A stretch of 64,000 nucleotides of DNA from Euborellia annulipes (lineage: Eukaryota > Arthropoda > Insecta > Dermaptera > Anisolabididae). The stretch lies in the NCBI GenBank assembly GCA_023213315.1, contig JAKCPI010025392.1:60865-124864 (forward strand), read 5' to 3'. Each line of letters opens with the position of its first letter. The stretch's first letter is position 1. Shown here piece after piece: positions 38,590-49,074 of this stretch. The position numbers were made by a program, and so were the translations under genes. The notes under the pieces were generated by a model. The model saw nothing but the letters and a program-made list of their open reading frames with translations. It was not told where the DNA came from and searched no databases.

Positions 38590-38800
38590 GTAATTGTATT
38601 ATGAAAAACATATATCCAAGTATTTATTAATTTAAATAAGCGAAAAATGTAGGTACCGCCGCGAGTGCGGTACTGTGGTCCAGTAGTAGGGCATGTTGAG
38701 CGTAAATCAACAGATCCGTGGTGCGACTCCTGGCGGTACCTATATTTTTCGCTCATTTTAAATTAATAAATACTTGGTTATATGTTTTTCATAATTACTT
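38590..38800. repeat. tRNA-like core framed by 70-bp inverted repeats
   Basis: The arms at 38590-38660 and 38732-38800 are inverted, meeting at GGTACCGCC / GGCGGTACC, which would act as an extended acceptor stem. The core has TGTGGTCCAGTAGTAGGGC (A-box-like) and GTGGTGCGACTCC (B-box-like). It is unlike the other SINE families here. Confidence 0.6.
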
Positions 38801-38852
38801 CATGGACCAACACATGATATATATTATTCTTTATTTAGTAATTGTATTATTT

Positions 38853-39108
38853 GGACCCTGTATGTTTTTAATATGTCGCATTAGTGTGTCAAGCACCATC
38901 TACCGAGTTTTGAGAACATTAAAGTTTTTTGTTTTCATTGGATTATATATAATTTTTGTTGTTAATTGTGCAAGTAACATTAAATATAAATTTTTTTGGG
39001 ACATATTTCATAAAAAATACTATTAATTATAGCATTTGAAACAATATTCAGTGCTTAACTCAATTTTTAATTTTTTGGCGCTTGACACACTAATGCGTAA
39101 CAGGGTCC
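38853..39108. mobile_element. 256-bp TIR element (GGACCCTGT ends)
   Basis: GCATTAGTGTGTCAAGC at the left mirrors GCTTGACACACTAATGC at the right, framed by GGACCCTGT and ACAGGGTCC. The left end carries about 13 extra bases. A plus-strand open frame crossing it is AT-driven and not called. Confidence 0.7.
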
Positions 39109-39119
39109 ATTTATAGTAT

Positions 39120-40900
39120 TAACTAATTTCCAATTAAATAGGTTAATATATGTCAACCAGACGTTCGATTTTTTTCCCTCTGATAAATCGCCGGCGCCTG
39201 TCAAATGCACCACCCGCACATACCGATGACGTCGATAACATCAATCAAATCAAATGTCTTCTTATAAACGACTGATAATTTATGATTGAAATTTCTTCCT
39301 ATGTTATTATTATCATTTATATAAATCATAACCTCTGATAAGAGAGACCCCAGTCAACTTTGGATATTATTTTAGTAGCCTAATAATCAAAAAAAAAAAA
39401 AATAATAAGAAAAAAGTTCAGTTAGAGAAAATATTTCGCTAATTCAAAAAATGTGTTGAAAAAATAATTTAATAAATATTAGCCTAATAGAATTATTTCA
39501 CAAAAGATCAATAGACCCCAAATATTTCTCTAATAATGAAAACATTTCTAATAAAGTTAATTATAAAAAAAAAAAAAAAACTGTGTATTGAAGAAGAAAA
39601 AATCTGGTGTGAAGAACCGTACACCACAAAACTTTTACCCTCGGTAAGTGTGATGTGTTGTCCCACCAGTTTTTTGTGTCAAAATATTTCTTGAAATTGC
39701 AACTATTCCGGTCTGACGATTGAAAAGAGAGAAATGGATAGGCCTATGAAGAATTATCAATCCAACTCGGGTAGCTCGTGGTCGCCATTCACAATTCTCT
39801 CAGGTTTCATATCCGTAATAAATATCTATTAAAACTAAATAGCTATTCAAAATTGATAAAATATATTCCACGAAATTCACGATCCCGGAAGTTAGGCAAA
39901 CGAAATACCAGACCAGTAATCCAGAAAGATTTAACTTCTCTTTGCGTTCTAGGAGATTTTCTTTAAAATTATTTAGAGAGTTGGTGAATATGGTTGCCTA
40001 CCTTCAGTAACTGAACAACAATTTAATAACAATGGCAGTTTCTAGAATTATAATAAGAAAAAAAAAACAATTCCTTTTCTTGATTGATCAATTCAGAAAT
40101 TTTCATCTCCAATTCAAGGATGATAATTATAAATAAATTCATGACGTCAGAAATTATTTCTTCGATCCCATTTTACATTTTTAGCTCATCTATTATTATT
40201 ATTATCTTCATTATCGTTTGAATCGCATCGTCTATCTATTTATCATGCCTTATCTTCATCATTATTCACTATCGCTTATCAAATAATATCCTAATCGGCT
40301 TTTCGTATCTAATTGACTCGAGCAATAGGCTCTGGCTGATTTATAAATGATAAATAGAGAAATTTCATTTTCAAAATGTTTTATTTCATTTTTATATCTT
40401 GATAATCGTTCCCTTATCGTCATCTGATAATAATAATAATATTAATAAAATATTATTAAAATGACCCTTGGATTAGATCAATATCGATTTTTAGAATAAT
40501 TTTTTTTTATTTATTTTTATTCAAGGTAATAATAATAATAAAAAAAAAAAAAATAGAACTATCTCGTAATTAAGTTTAAAGTTTTTTTTAAATAATAACT
40601 TTAAAAAATAACTCTAGTACTGTTATTAAAAATCCGATTAATTTATTAAAATTTGTATACCTACATATATTTACTGTATATAATCTCAATAACGATAGTA
40701 ACCTTTTATTGCAATTAATAGAAAATCTGAATTTAGGGTGTTTTTGACCGTAAAATGAATCGAGGTCAGATAAATGTCGGTCGAATCTCACATTCATACA
40801 TGAGATAATCACTTATATAAAAAAAAAAACTTGGGAAAAAATAATATCATACAGCTCTGTCAATAAAAAAATTAATTTAATAAATGATGATGAGGTTCCT
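39120..40900. other. Gene-free stretch with short repeat pieces
   Basis: The CTGGTGTGA end pieces at 39600-39665 and a family-E fragment at 39748-39800 are present. From 40180 to 40480 the sequence is rich in TTATC/GATAA words and ATT repeats, which could bind GATA factors, but this is only suggestive. Confidence 0.35.
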
Positions 40901-41176
40901 ACCTTAGAATAGGTCATGTGAAAGGTCAGTAGTGAATGCATGGATGTACGGAATGATACTCACCTAAAACAAAAGAAAAATAATATGTTAATTTAAATAT
41001 TTTTTTTTAGCATTTTTAATATAATTATTTTCACACTTACATTCCGACTTTGATAATTAAATTAGAAGGCTACATCTATTTTTTTTCCGCCTGTTAGTTT
41101 TTGGCCAATGTAGGTAAAATATAATTATATTTAAGCTCTCTACCGTAGACTCTTGTTGAAACATTATCTTAGTGAA
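40901..41176. other. Gene-free sequence
   Basis: No feature recognised, except that CTACCGTAGACTCTTGTTG at 41142-41160 is the inverted match of a word at 30243-30270, next to another palindrome. Confidence 0.35.
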
Positions 41177-41267
41177 CGGGATAGTACCTCTCAAATTTGA
41201 TTGATACAATTAAATAAAATTGTGTTTATTTACTTGTATCAATCAAATTTGAGAGATACTATCCGTA
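41177..41267. ncRNA. MicroRNA-sized hairpin, about 30-bp stem
   Basis: GGATAGTACCTCTCAAATTT (with TGATTGATACA) pairs with TGTATCAATCAAATTTGAGA (with GATACTATCC) around a loop of about 26 bases. The length suits a precursor microRNA, but a small palindromic MITE would look the same. Either strand could be transcribed. Confidence 0.35.
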
Positions 41268-41542
41268 AAATATAATTAAAATATTTGGTTGAAAAGAATG
41301 ATCAGACATTCAATTTAGATACGATACTGAAGAAAAAAAACACAATCTGTGATTATTTTATTTTCTCTTGATGGGGAGGGGGTCGGAGAAGGTGGGTTCA
41401 CTAATCATATTAAAAATTGGAGAGGGCTTTGAATTAAAAAGGTTAAAATTAATATTTGACATTTCGATAAAACATTTTTATGGCCGAAGATGTCAATCAC
41501 TGTCTAAATTGTTAGTTTTACTTTGAAACCATTAATATAGGG

Positions 41543-42008
41543 CAGCGTTTCCCAAAGTGTGGGTTGCGGCCCGGGAAACTTTGCTTGCTCGCGAAAAAAA
41601 ATTGTAAAAACACCAGTGGCATCATTTCAACTTTTCTTAAAGTTTACTTACAAATAGGTATCTCAAATTTGGCCAAAACATAATTAATTTGATTAATTGA
41701 TTGATTTTGTACAGTTTATATAACCGTTGCTAGATTTTGAAAAATTTTATTTAGAATAATATAAAATTTAAAAAAGATCAGAGCCTCTAGGGGGGCAAAT
41801 GTCCCCCCCCCCCACCAAATCTTTATCTTATCTTTAAAGGTCGCCTCAGAAAAACACAAAAAAAAATTGCAATTTTTGTGTATGAAATAACTTGATTTTT
41901 ATTAAAAAATAAAATTTGTTCTGCAAATAAATGATTTTTTTTTTATAAGGTGAGTTTCAAAAAATTTTAAAGCCTCGTCCCGTGGCCAAAAAAGTTTGGG
42001 AAACACTG
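41543..42008. mobile_element. hAT element, 466 bp, with nested copy
   Basis: The ends CAGCGTTTCCCAAAGTGTGG and AGTTTGGGAAACACTG are classic hAT-style inverted repeats. The flanks ATATAGGG (41535-41542) and ATATAAGG (42009-42016) are near-matching 8-mers. The segment 41611-41810 is the other-orientation copy of 1226-1400, so one MITE is nested in or shared with this element. No transposase was seen. Confidence 0.75.
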
Positions 42009-42029
42009 ATATAAGGGAATTGTTTATAT

Positions 42030-42150
42030 ATTTTTTTTTCTCATTCACACTCACACTCACACTGTCTTTTCGACAACTTAGGCCATATAAGACATTTACG
42101 ATATCCGTTATTAATTAATATACATATATTGGGGGTCCAGGCATTCTTAA
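42030..42150 (-). mobile_element. tRNA-derived SINE family A, 3' fragment
   Basis: Only the tail (TCTTTTCGACAACTTAGGCC) and the body to GGTCCAGGCATTCTTA are present. The tRNA-like head is missing. Confidence 0.7.
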
Positions 42151-43190
42151 TTGTTTATATATAATTTTATTTTATAAGTGTTTCGTTGAGTTGACAGAAT
42201 TAAAAAAAAAATTTATTTTATTAATTAAAAAAAAAAAAAAAAAAAAAAAAGAATTGAGGGCGTTTCAAACAAAAATTCCAACTGGGAAGGGAAAGAATAA
42301 AATCCCTCTATTCAAAAAATTATATTTATTCTAATTTCCAAAGAAAAGAAAAATTTAAAAGACCAGATAAAATTTCATAAAAAGGTCTTAAAAAAAAAAC
42401 AAATGAAATCATTTGTTAAAGTGATAATGATAATGATGATATGATGGTGATGATGATGATTTTTAACCGGAAACCGGAAATATTTTTTTTCTTCAGATTA
42501 TATTTCATTAATTTAAAAGAGAAAAAAAAGAGCAAACAAAAGAATAAATAGAAAAGAGAGAGAGAGAGAGAAAATAATTTCGTTTTCGCAACAAAACAAT
42601 TTTGCTATCGCTGTGACGTATCATTGACATGTTATCGCCATCGCCATTGATGGCGATTCTATTTACGCCCTCTCCCTCACTCCCTCTCTCTGAAGGTAAG
42701 AGCTACCTGGACAGGGAATTTTTTATGCATCTACGGAAATGAACTGAACCAGGAGGTATGCTGGGAGTGGGTGTATGGAGATCTCTCTCTCTCCGGATGA
42801 TGGATCGAGAGAGAGAGCATCAGCATCAGAAGCCGGAGCCACTCTGACAGCCTTTGTGCTCCTCTTTGCAAATATTTTATTATTTATGCAACCCTCATCT
42901 CATCTATTGACATCTCCTCTCTCTCTTTTCTTTGATATAATATATACGAGTAGCTAGCTATACGTACTTAAAATATATAATAAATACACATGGTACATAG
43001 ATATAAATTTAAAACTTATCAAAAAAAAAAAAAATTGAAATATAAAATTAACTTATATGATTTCTTATCATTATTTCTTTAAAAAAAAATTTGGAATTTT
43101 TTTTGAGAATTTTTTTTTATAATTCATTATGCAAATTGGATATAATGAATTATAAATAATAAATGATAGAGTTAAAATCAATAGTTGAAA
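42151..43190. promoter_or_regulatory. Gene-free stretch with a unique tract at 42595-42960
   Basis: A (GA)n tract lies at about 42555-42575. After it comes a mixed-composition unique segment with GGCGATTCTATTTACGCC and CT-rich blocks, which looks like regulatory DNA rather than a repeat. The remainder is AT-rich. A minor open frame at 42775-42957 has no recognisable domain. Confidence 0.3.
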
Positions 43191-43242
43191 TAGGGGTTGA
43201 TTAAATTAAGTGGCGTAACTAAATTTTTTAGTCCCATAAGCA

Positions 43243-43290
43243 AACCAGGGACAGGAAGTCAGCCGCTAGCGCTTTATATTATAGTATGAG
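43243..43290 (-). mobile_element. Helitron-like 5' end
   Basis: The minus strand reads TCATACTATAATATAAAGCG then CTAGCGGCTGACTTCC, matching the starts at 11354 and 33727. It is a short fragment. Confidence 0.5.
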
Positions 43291-43334
43291 TATGATTATT
43301 AATAAGCCTATTCTTTTTAAATTTTTTAAATTTT

Positions 43335-43455
43335 TTTTGTTAAGGTCAAGAGTTCGCAACCCGTCCAAGGCGAGAAATTTATTGCAATTGAATTGGATAC
43401 CAATCATTTGAAATGAATTGTAGCGAGGTCTAAATGGGTTCAGATGCCGAAAAAT
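43335..43455 (+). mobile_element. tRNA-derived SINE family C, 3' part
   Basis: It has AGAGTTCGCAACCCG (B-box-like), AATTGGATACCAATCATTTG, then CTAAATGGGTTCAGATGCCG with AAAAATA. This tail matches other SINEs in the window. Confidence 0.6.
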
Positions 43456-43475
43456 ACTGAAAGCAAATTTTAAAA

Positions 43476-44040
43476 AATCTGGTGTGACTGGTCGCACAGC
43501 ATACAACTTTCTCTTACTTTTGGTAATCGAAAGTTGTGTTCTGTGCTTGTCACACCAGATTATTTTGTATCGACATATATTTAGTTTCCGCCGATATATA
43601 AAAATTCAAGATGTAAAATTTGTAAACATGGGAAAATATTGTAGATATGGGAAAATATTTATATTTTGTTGCCATGGCAACCATTTCTCCTATCTTTCCT
43701 AAGAAGTACAAGGGTAAAGTGTGCTTCAAACAATTTTGAGAGCAAAATGAGAACATACATTTTAAAGAGCATCTAAAAAATAATTGATTTATGAATTTTA
43801 ATCAAAATCGTTGGAGCGAATTTTGAGAAAATCCAAAAAACTGAAAAATTACATCAGTAAAGTACTAGTACTTTTTGGCCTATTTTGTTCAAAAGCTTCG
43901 TGTTACGTCCGAGAGGGGTACTTCATTTAAATATAAAATTTCAACCTCCTAGCTACTTTCGTTCTTGAAATCTTTTGTTCACACACACAGACAGTCCATG
44001 TCGCGAAAACCACTTTTTTGGACTCAGAGGATTAATAAAA
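43476..44040 (+). repeat. CTGGTGTGA repeat family, long copy
   Basis: It starts AATCTGGTGTGACTGGTCG, folds back on itself to 43560 (TCACACCAGATT), then runs through GTTGCCATGGCAACCATTTC and ends near CGCGAAAACCACTTTTTTGG. It is one of the best copies for defining the 5' end. Confidence 0.75.
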
Positions 44041-45095
44041 CGGTTAAGCAAAATTTAAGAGCAAAGGAAGTAAAAAATATATATTTGATTTTCTTAAAAA
44101 AGCCCGTAGTTCTGTAGATGACAGGCAAAATTTTAGTTGTAGAAATCAGTGTAAACAATCATTTCTAAAAAATATTGTTTTCGCCAAAATTTGTTTCTCT
44201 GGTTGTACTACTGGTTAAAAATATGCATGATATTAGGGAAATTAGTAGCTTTAATTAATTCGTAAAATTTGGTGCCGGGGAGGCAGGCCCAGTGATGAGA
44301 TCTTGCCCAGGACCCAAAAAAGATAGTTACGGCCTCGACTGTATATACACAATAAAACGCCTAAATGGCCTCTGCAGCCCAGTGTAAAATTTAAAAAAAA
44401 TGCCCAAATTTTCTTTAACTACTATTTGATTAAAATAACAAAATGACAATTCCACTAGTCGATTAATTTTGACAACAGTTTTCCCTTCACAAAGCACCAG
44501 AGAGTTTTTGTTAATTGTTTGTGTTTTACAAACTGAGAATGAATAGATCATTAATTATAAAAGTTTGATATAAATCAGAATTTAGAGTGAAAACAGCTTG
44601 GAATTAAAAAAAAAAAAAAAGGAAAGATTTCTTAGGCCGGAAGTGCGTGTGCTCAGAGCATCAGTCATCAATCATCAGTCAACTCATCTCACTTGGATTT
44701 AATATTTAATTAGAACAGTCCAAAGAAAGACGTCTTCATCATCTTTTTTGTCTACTCTTGTAGAAAAAGTAAAAATGATTATTTTCATTCTTTAGAATTT
44801 ATATTCTCTTATGTATGAAAACACTTTACTCTTGTAGAAAAAATAGGAGAAAAATTGAATATAATTGAATTCTGGTTAGGAGTGTGTTCAATTCCTGGAA
44901 AAAAAATAATCGATTATTCCGATTAATCGATTATTGGAACAGGCCGGACAGACGAAAAAATAATAGATTATGGAAAAAAATAATCGATTATGGAAAAAAA
45001 TTATCGATTAGGCTATACCTTTTTTTTCTCTAGAAAAAACAATATTTTTTTTGTAAAATTTCCATTTTTTCCTCTCCCGAATATCATTTGACCTT
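44041..45095. other. Gene-free stretch
   Basis: A degraded TE-like end lies at 44275-44340. Repeated TAATCGATTATT words at 44910-45010 form a short AT-rich tandem. Nothing coding was recognised. Confidence 0.4.
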
Positions 45096-45099
45096 TTTT

Positions 45100-45200
45100 T
45101 TCGCGTCCTTCCTCAGGACCTATGATCATTATTTGTCTCATTGATCATGACCTGAGGAAGGAAGCGACTTGCGTCCGAAACGTCGGCAATTATAATAAAA
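45100..45200 (+). mobile_element. Compact hammerhead element
   Basis: Plus strand: CTGAGGA (45152-45158), a GGA/TCC stem with extra AGCG/CGT pairing, then CCGAAACGTCGGCAATT. The left half (TCCTTCCTCAGG at 45107-45118) is inverted relative to CCTGAGGAAGGA, so the two arms sit only about 35 bp apart. To the right are AAATTTTTGCCAAATTT and a CTGGCTGCTTTCCTGC end like other family members. Confidence 0.65.
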
Positions 45201-45349
45201 AAAATTGAATAAACATTAATTAAATTTTTGCCAAATTTCAATCCTGGCTGCTTTCCTGCTCATATTTATCAATTATATATTTAATAATAATAATGGCGCA
45301 GTCCTGATTATTTAAATTCTTTTTTTGAAAAAATAATTATATATTTATA

Positions 45350-45420
45350 CCATTTGGTATTCAAATGATTTAAATAATTTCATCGGACCGCCTGGGATCC
45401 GAACCCGCGCCCCCGGGGCT
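45350..45420 (-). mobile_element. tRNA-derived SINE family A, 5' fragment
   Basis: It contains the inverted B box GATCCGAACCCGCG and the ATCGGACCGCCTGG block. The tail is missing. Confidence 0.6.
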
Positions 45421-46640
45421 TCCAGACTTTCATTATTGACATTTGTCAACAACTTTAGCGGTTTCGACAGGCATTTGATCTTTAAGCCAAATTATTTATT
45501 TTGTAAATATAATTTTCACCGAGATATCTTTCTATTCATTTGCATCTCTTCAATTTTGATAAATAAAAATTAATTTTCAATGATAATTTTATAAATACAA
45601 ACAAAAAAAAAAAAACAAGAGAGAAAATTAAAAAAGACAAAAAATGAATTTAATTGAATTGATAAATTAGTCAGATTTTTGTATTCGCATGTTTTTAATT
45701 AAAAAAAAAAAGAGAGACAAGAGGGAAGGGGCGATGATACTGATGATGTTGATAAATAAAAAAAAAAAAAAACTAAATAAATCGTCGACAAAAGAAAACT
45801 AATTTTCGTACCGGATCTAGAAAAAAAGGAAGATGTGAGGGAGTGAGGTGCCGTAGGGGTTGGTTATCTTGAGGTGGACCTTTAGTTCGCACGAATGGCC
45901 AGCAGATGGTAGGCAAGCAAAAGCGAGGCTCATAGATATTCGCTAACGAAAACAAACACACAAGTTTCATTTCCTGGCAAGGATTAACACCCAAGATGGG
46001 GTCGGAAACGGGCTGAGAGAGAGATGGAAATGGAAAACAAAAGCTCGAGCAGCAGTCGGAGTAGTAGCAGCAGTAGCAAGGGAATTTTATATACATAAAA
46101 CATTAGTCCTAGTTTTCTTCTTTTAAAACTCATAAAGGCAATATCCGTTCTCTTTGCTCTCTCTCTACAGAGATGATTTACAATGGAGTTAATTCGCACC
46201 TCTCTCCCTTCTCTTGTAGTTGGCATTCAACGCAGCCACAAAGACAGTCCATCATCGCAAATGGACGGAGTGAGAGAACGAGAGAGGGAGGGCTTAAGAA
46301 AATATGGAAAAAAAAATTTGAAGGCATGAGAGGACGATTTCCGAAATACAAAAAAAGAATTCTAAATATTTTATCTTAGTCGAAATCAAAATATTTCATA
46401 ATAAATTAACCTTTTGTTTTATTTATTTATTTATTTTTTTTTTTTGTTAAAATTTTCTTTTATAATCAATCAAATTCTCTACCATCGAGATATCTTCTCT
46501 TGAACTAGTTAGTGGTTAGGAGTTCTTAGAGAATGCAATTTTTATTTTTTATCAATTTAGAAAAATAAGGCCTCAAATATTTACTATTTGTTGTTTTTTA
46601 GTTAACAAGTTCCACCCCTGGGTTGAGAGGCTAGAGTTGT
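45421..46640. other. Gene-free stretch, one mixed-composition patch
   Basis: The part at 45800-46270 is balanced in composition and unique here. It has overlapping open frames on both strands but no recognisable protein. The rest is AT-rich. A transcribed exon cannot be excluded. Confidence 0.3.
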
Positions 46641-46651
46641 TGACAAAAGTT

Positions 46652-46926
46652 TTTTTTTTTTTTTTTTTTTAAAACATTCACACTTTTTCTCATTCCACTC
46701 ACACTCACACACACATTCACACAGTCTTTTCGGCAACTCAGGCCATTCAAGACTTTAGACGATATACTTGTAATTTATAAATATACATATTGGGAGTCCA
46801 GGCATTCTTATTTAAGCCATTTGGTATCCAATTGGCTTAAATAAAATCATCGGACTGCCTGGGGTCCGAACCCGCGACGTTTGGTATACGAGGTTAGCAC
46901 GCTAACCTCTACGCCAGCCCCGGGGC
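46652..46926 (-). mobile_element. tRNA-derived SINE, family A, with target duplication
   Basis: Full copy on the minus strand: TAGAGGTTAGCGTGCTAACC-type A box, GTCGCGGGTTCGGACCCC B box, hairpin body, and tail GGCCTGAGTTGCCGAAAAGA. TGACAAAAGTT flanks it at 46641-46651 and 46927-46937. A poly-T run marks its 3' end. Confidence 0.88.
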
Positions 46927-46959
46927 TGACAAAAGTTAATAATCAGGATAGGTGAAGAG

Positions 46960-47060
46960 AAGAAGAAAATTTGCAGCTAGTTGTATTTCATTATTTTTAT
47001 TCCCATTATGTTGACGTTTCGACCCCGGTTGGGATCATCCTCAGAACAGATAAGTGTTAA
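46960..47060 (-). mobile_element. Penelope-like relic with a strong hammerhead core
   Basis: Minus strand: CTGAGGA (47038-47044), then a 6-bp stem GATCCC/GGGGTC closing an AACC loop, then GAAACGTCAACAT (about 47007-47020). This is the cleanest helix II in the window. The left flank TTTGCAGCTAGTTGTATTTC matches the outer-end style of the palindromes. Only one arm is present. Confidence 0.75.
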
Positions 47061-47204
47061 AGGTGTGTAAATAAAAAAATTCAATCATATATCATTTGAA
47101 ATAAATCTCCCTCCCAAAAAAAAGTCACAAAGTTCGTGTGCCAGTTCCAGTGGGAGGGGGGGGCCGCGCCACTAAATCTCTCAAAATACACATATAGAGG
47201 AGAA

Positions 47205-47385
47205 GGACAGGTCAGCACAACAAAACAAGAAACCTTCGGTTAACAAATGAGACGTTCCGGGAGAATTTTGAAACAATTTCTGAAGGACAGAAAAATGCGC
47301 AGAAAAATTGACCCGAAACGTCACATAAATTTTATTACATCGGAGGCTTCCAGTGCTGACCTGCGTCTCAATTAATAAACCGCCC
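47205..47385. mobile_element. Hammerhead-type palindrome, degraded cores
   Basis: GACAGGTCAGCAC and GTGCTGACCTGCGTC are inverted ends. The inner words GAGACGTTCCGGG and ACCCGAAACGTCAC are the remains of the cores. CTGAAGG stands where CTGAAGA is expected. Confidence 0.6.
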
Positions 47386-47471
47386 CTGCTTCAAATATAC
47401 ATATAGCACGCTTTCTGTTCCACGCCTCAGTATGAATATATTTGACTAAGGTGTATAGTAGCTGATAATAT

Positions 47472-47580
47472 GTAGTTTGAAGGTTTCTGAATTTCTACAA
47501 TGAGGAAGCAGCTAGTAGTTTAAGATGAAAAAACTACTAGCTGCTTGCTCATTAGAGAAATCCAGAAAGCTTTAAACTAG
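47472..47580. ncRNA. MicroRNA-sized hairpin, about 48-bp stem
   Basis: TAGTTTGAAGGTTTCTGAAT... on the left pairs with ...AGAAAGCTTTAAACTA on the right, with AGCAGCTAGTAGTTT facing AAACTACTAGCTGCTT near a 9-base loop. It is precursor-microRNA-like in size, but a tiny palindromic transposon is equally possible. Confidence 0.35.
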
Positions 47581-47589
47581 TATGAATAT

Positions 47590-48180
47590 ACATATTATTA
47601 AATATATTCTCGGACTATACAATCTTAGAGCGGCTAGAAATATTTGCGCTTCACGCTTTTGACATACGGTATAAAGAAGAGAAAATGGTGTCCATTTGAT
47701 AATCTTTCTAACATTTCGTACAGTCGGTAAAGAAGGAAGATTTTTGAAGTTAATATAGTGTGCGCTCCCTCTATTTGTCTTTCCCAATCTCCATTTGAAT
47801 TGGAATGCTGATGATAACGAAATACTTTTCTCTCGAGGAATATCATTCCTCTGAGATCAATTGGATATAAAAATAGCATCTGTATCTTTTCTGGAGATGA
47901 TACACTTGAGTTTGGCGTCAGAGGGGCTTACTTAAATTAAACTCTAATCTTTATTATCTCACTCTCAACTCAAACTCCAGATACGTTTTTCCTTTTGAAA
48001 TTGAAATTATTATTTATAGAATAAAGTAACTTGAAAAGATAAAAAAAAATTTTATAAGATGAATGTCAAGATAGATAAATGAATTTAAATTTGGGCCTTT
48101 GAATGTTGGTCATCCTGATCATTGCAATGAGTATTTGATTTAAAATATACTGATTTTTCCAAAATATTCTCTAATTTCAA
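47590..48180. other. Gene-free stretch
   Basis: Open frames on the minus strand (47572-47879) lack recognisable domains and are not called. The region directly precedes the candidate exon at 48182. Confidence 0.35.
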
Positions 48181-48181
48181 G

Positions 48182-48268
48182 AGATGATTCCGATTGATTT
48201 TACTATGATACCCAAAGAGTACTGGGACTTCGAAGCCTTTGAAAATAATTTGCTAAACATCACCCCAG
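48182..48268 (+). CDS. Isolated exon-like segment, unknown gene
   Basis: A pyrimidine-rich tract ending TTTCAAG (48175-48181) precedes an open segment encoding MIPIDFTMIPKEYWDFEAFE with NNLLNITP, which ends CCCCAG|GTGAGC, a strong donor. The peptide is acidic and of normal composition, unlike AT-driven frames nearby. I do not recognise it. It may be an initial exon (ATG at 48184) or an internal exon of a gene whose other exons lie far away or outside the window. No downstream partner exon was found. Confidence 0.35.
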
Positions 48269-48850
48269 GTGAGCTCTCGACGGTCTTGACATATGCCGCT
48301 AAAATAATCTCTTTTATGATTCTGTATTTAATTAATTCAGCAATATATATTTGTTTAATCGTTAAATATTATTTGTTTAAATCATATCAATCAATTCGAT
48401 CTGTGATCTTTATTTATTTCCCAAGACTGCCTGACAATGCAGCTTTCCAATATGCAAATTCCTCCTCGACTGAGGACAATTTGTTTTTTATGTTGCAAGA
48501 ATGACGAATATTTTATTATTTTGTATTCTTTGATGATATGTGTGTACAATATATCAAAAAGTACATACTAATATTTTGTTTTGTTCTGCTATCTCGCTCT
48601 TGCAATTTTTTCATTCTTTGTCCCATTTTTTAGTTGATTGAATCGGAAATGCATTTTTGCACTTAACTGCAAGGTCATTTTTTAAGGTTCTATCTATTGT
48701 ACAAATACAAACTTACATTTCCTCTCTCCTATTTATTATTTTCAATTTGAATTAAGATATAAAAAGCCAGATTAGATAAAAATAATTAGATTTACATATT
48801 ACAATGATTTTTTTATTTTTAAAAACAATGCAAACAATTTGATAAATTTA
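48269..48850. other. Sequence after the candidate exon
   Basis: AT-rich. The open frame that continues through 48504 is in intron-like composition. No further exon was recognised. Confidence 0.35.
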
Positions 48851-48854
48851 TTTA

Positions 48855-49062
48855 TTTATTTGCCCTCTCGGCTGCTGAGGCCATTTAGGGTTATACAATT
48901 ACAAACATATTTAAATTAATTAATTGTACCGATGGCTACACGCTGATTCTTCGGGGTCACCGACCTAAGGTTTCGCCACGCTTGGCATTGCTTAACTGCA
49001 ATGATTTGGGTTGACTGCTGCTTTCATCAGTTGCCAGCCTCCCCGGCAATTCGATATATAAA
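48855..49062 (-). mobile_element. 5S-rRNA-derived SINE
   Basis: The minus strand reads AAATCATTGCAGTTAAGCAA, then GGTCGGTGACCCCGAAGAAT and CAGCGTGTAGCC. These follow the order of the 5S rRNA promoter and 3' part (GATCACCGAAGTTAAGCAACG...GGTGACC...). The tail CCCTAAATGGCCTCAGCAGC then matches the tail of the tRNA-derived SINEs. This is the structure of 5S-headed SINEs (SINE3 class). Confidence 0.6.
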
Positions 49063-49074
49063 ATAATAATGCTT

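Noticed and set aside
47572..47879. Two overlapping minus-strand open frames upstream of the orphan exon
   Set aside because: They overlap each other in different frames, have no recognisable domains and no splice support.
48920..49062. Functional 5S rRNA gene
   Set aside because: Only the promoter part resembles 5S, with many changes, and it is fused to a SINE tail.
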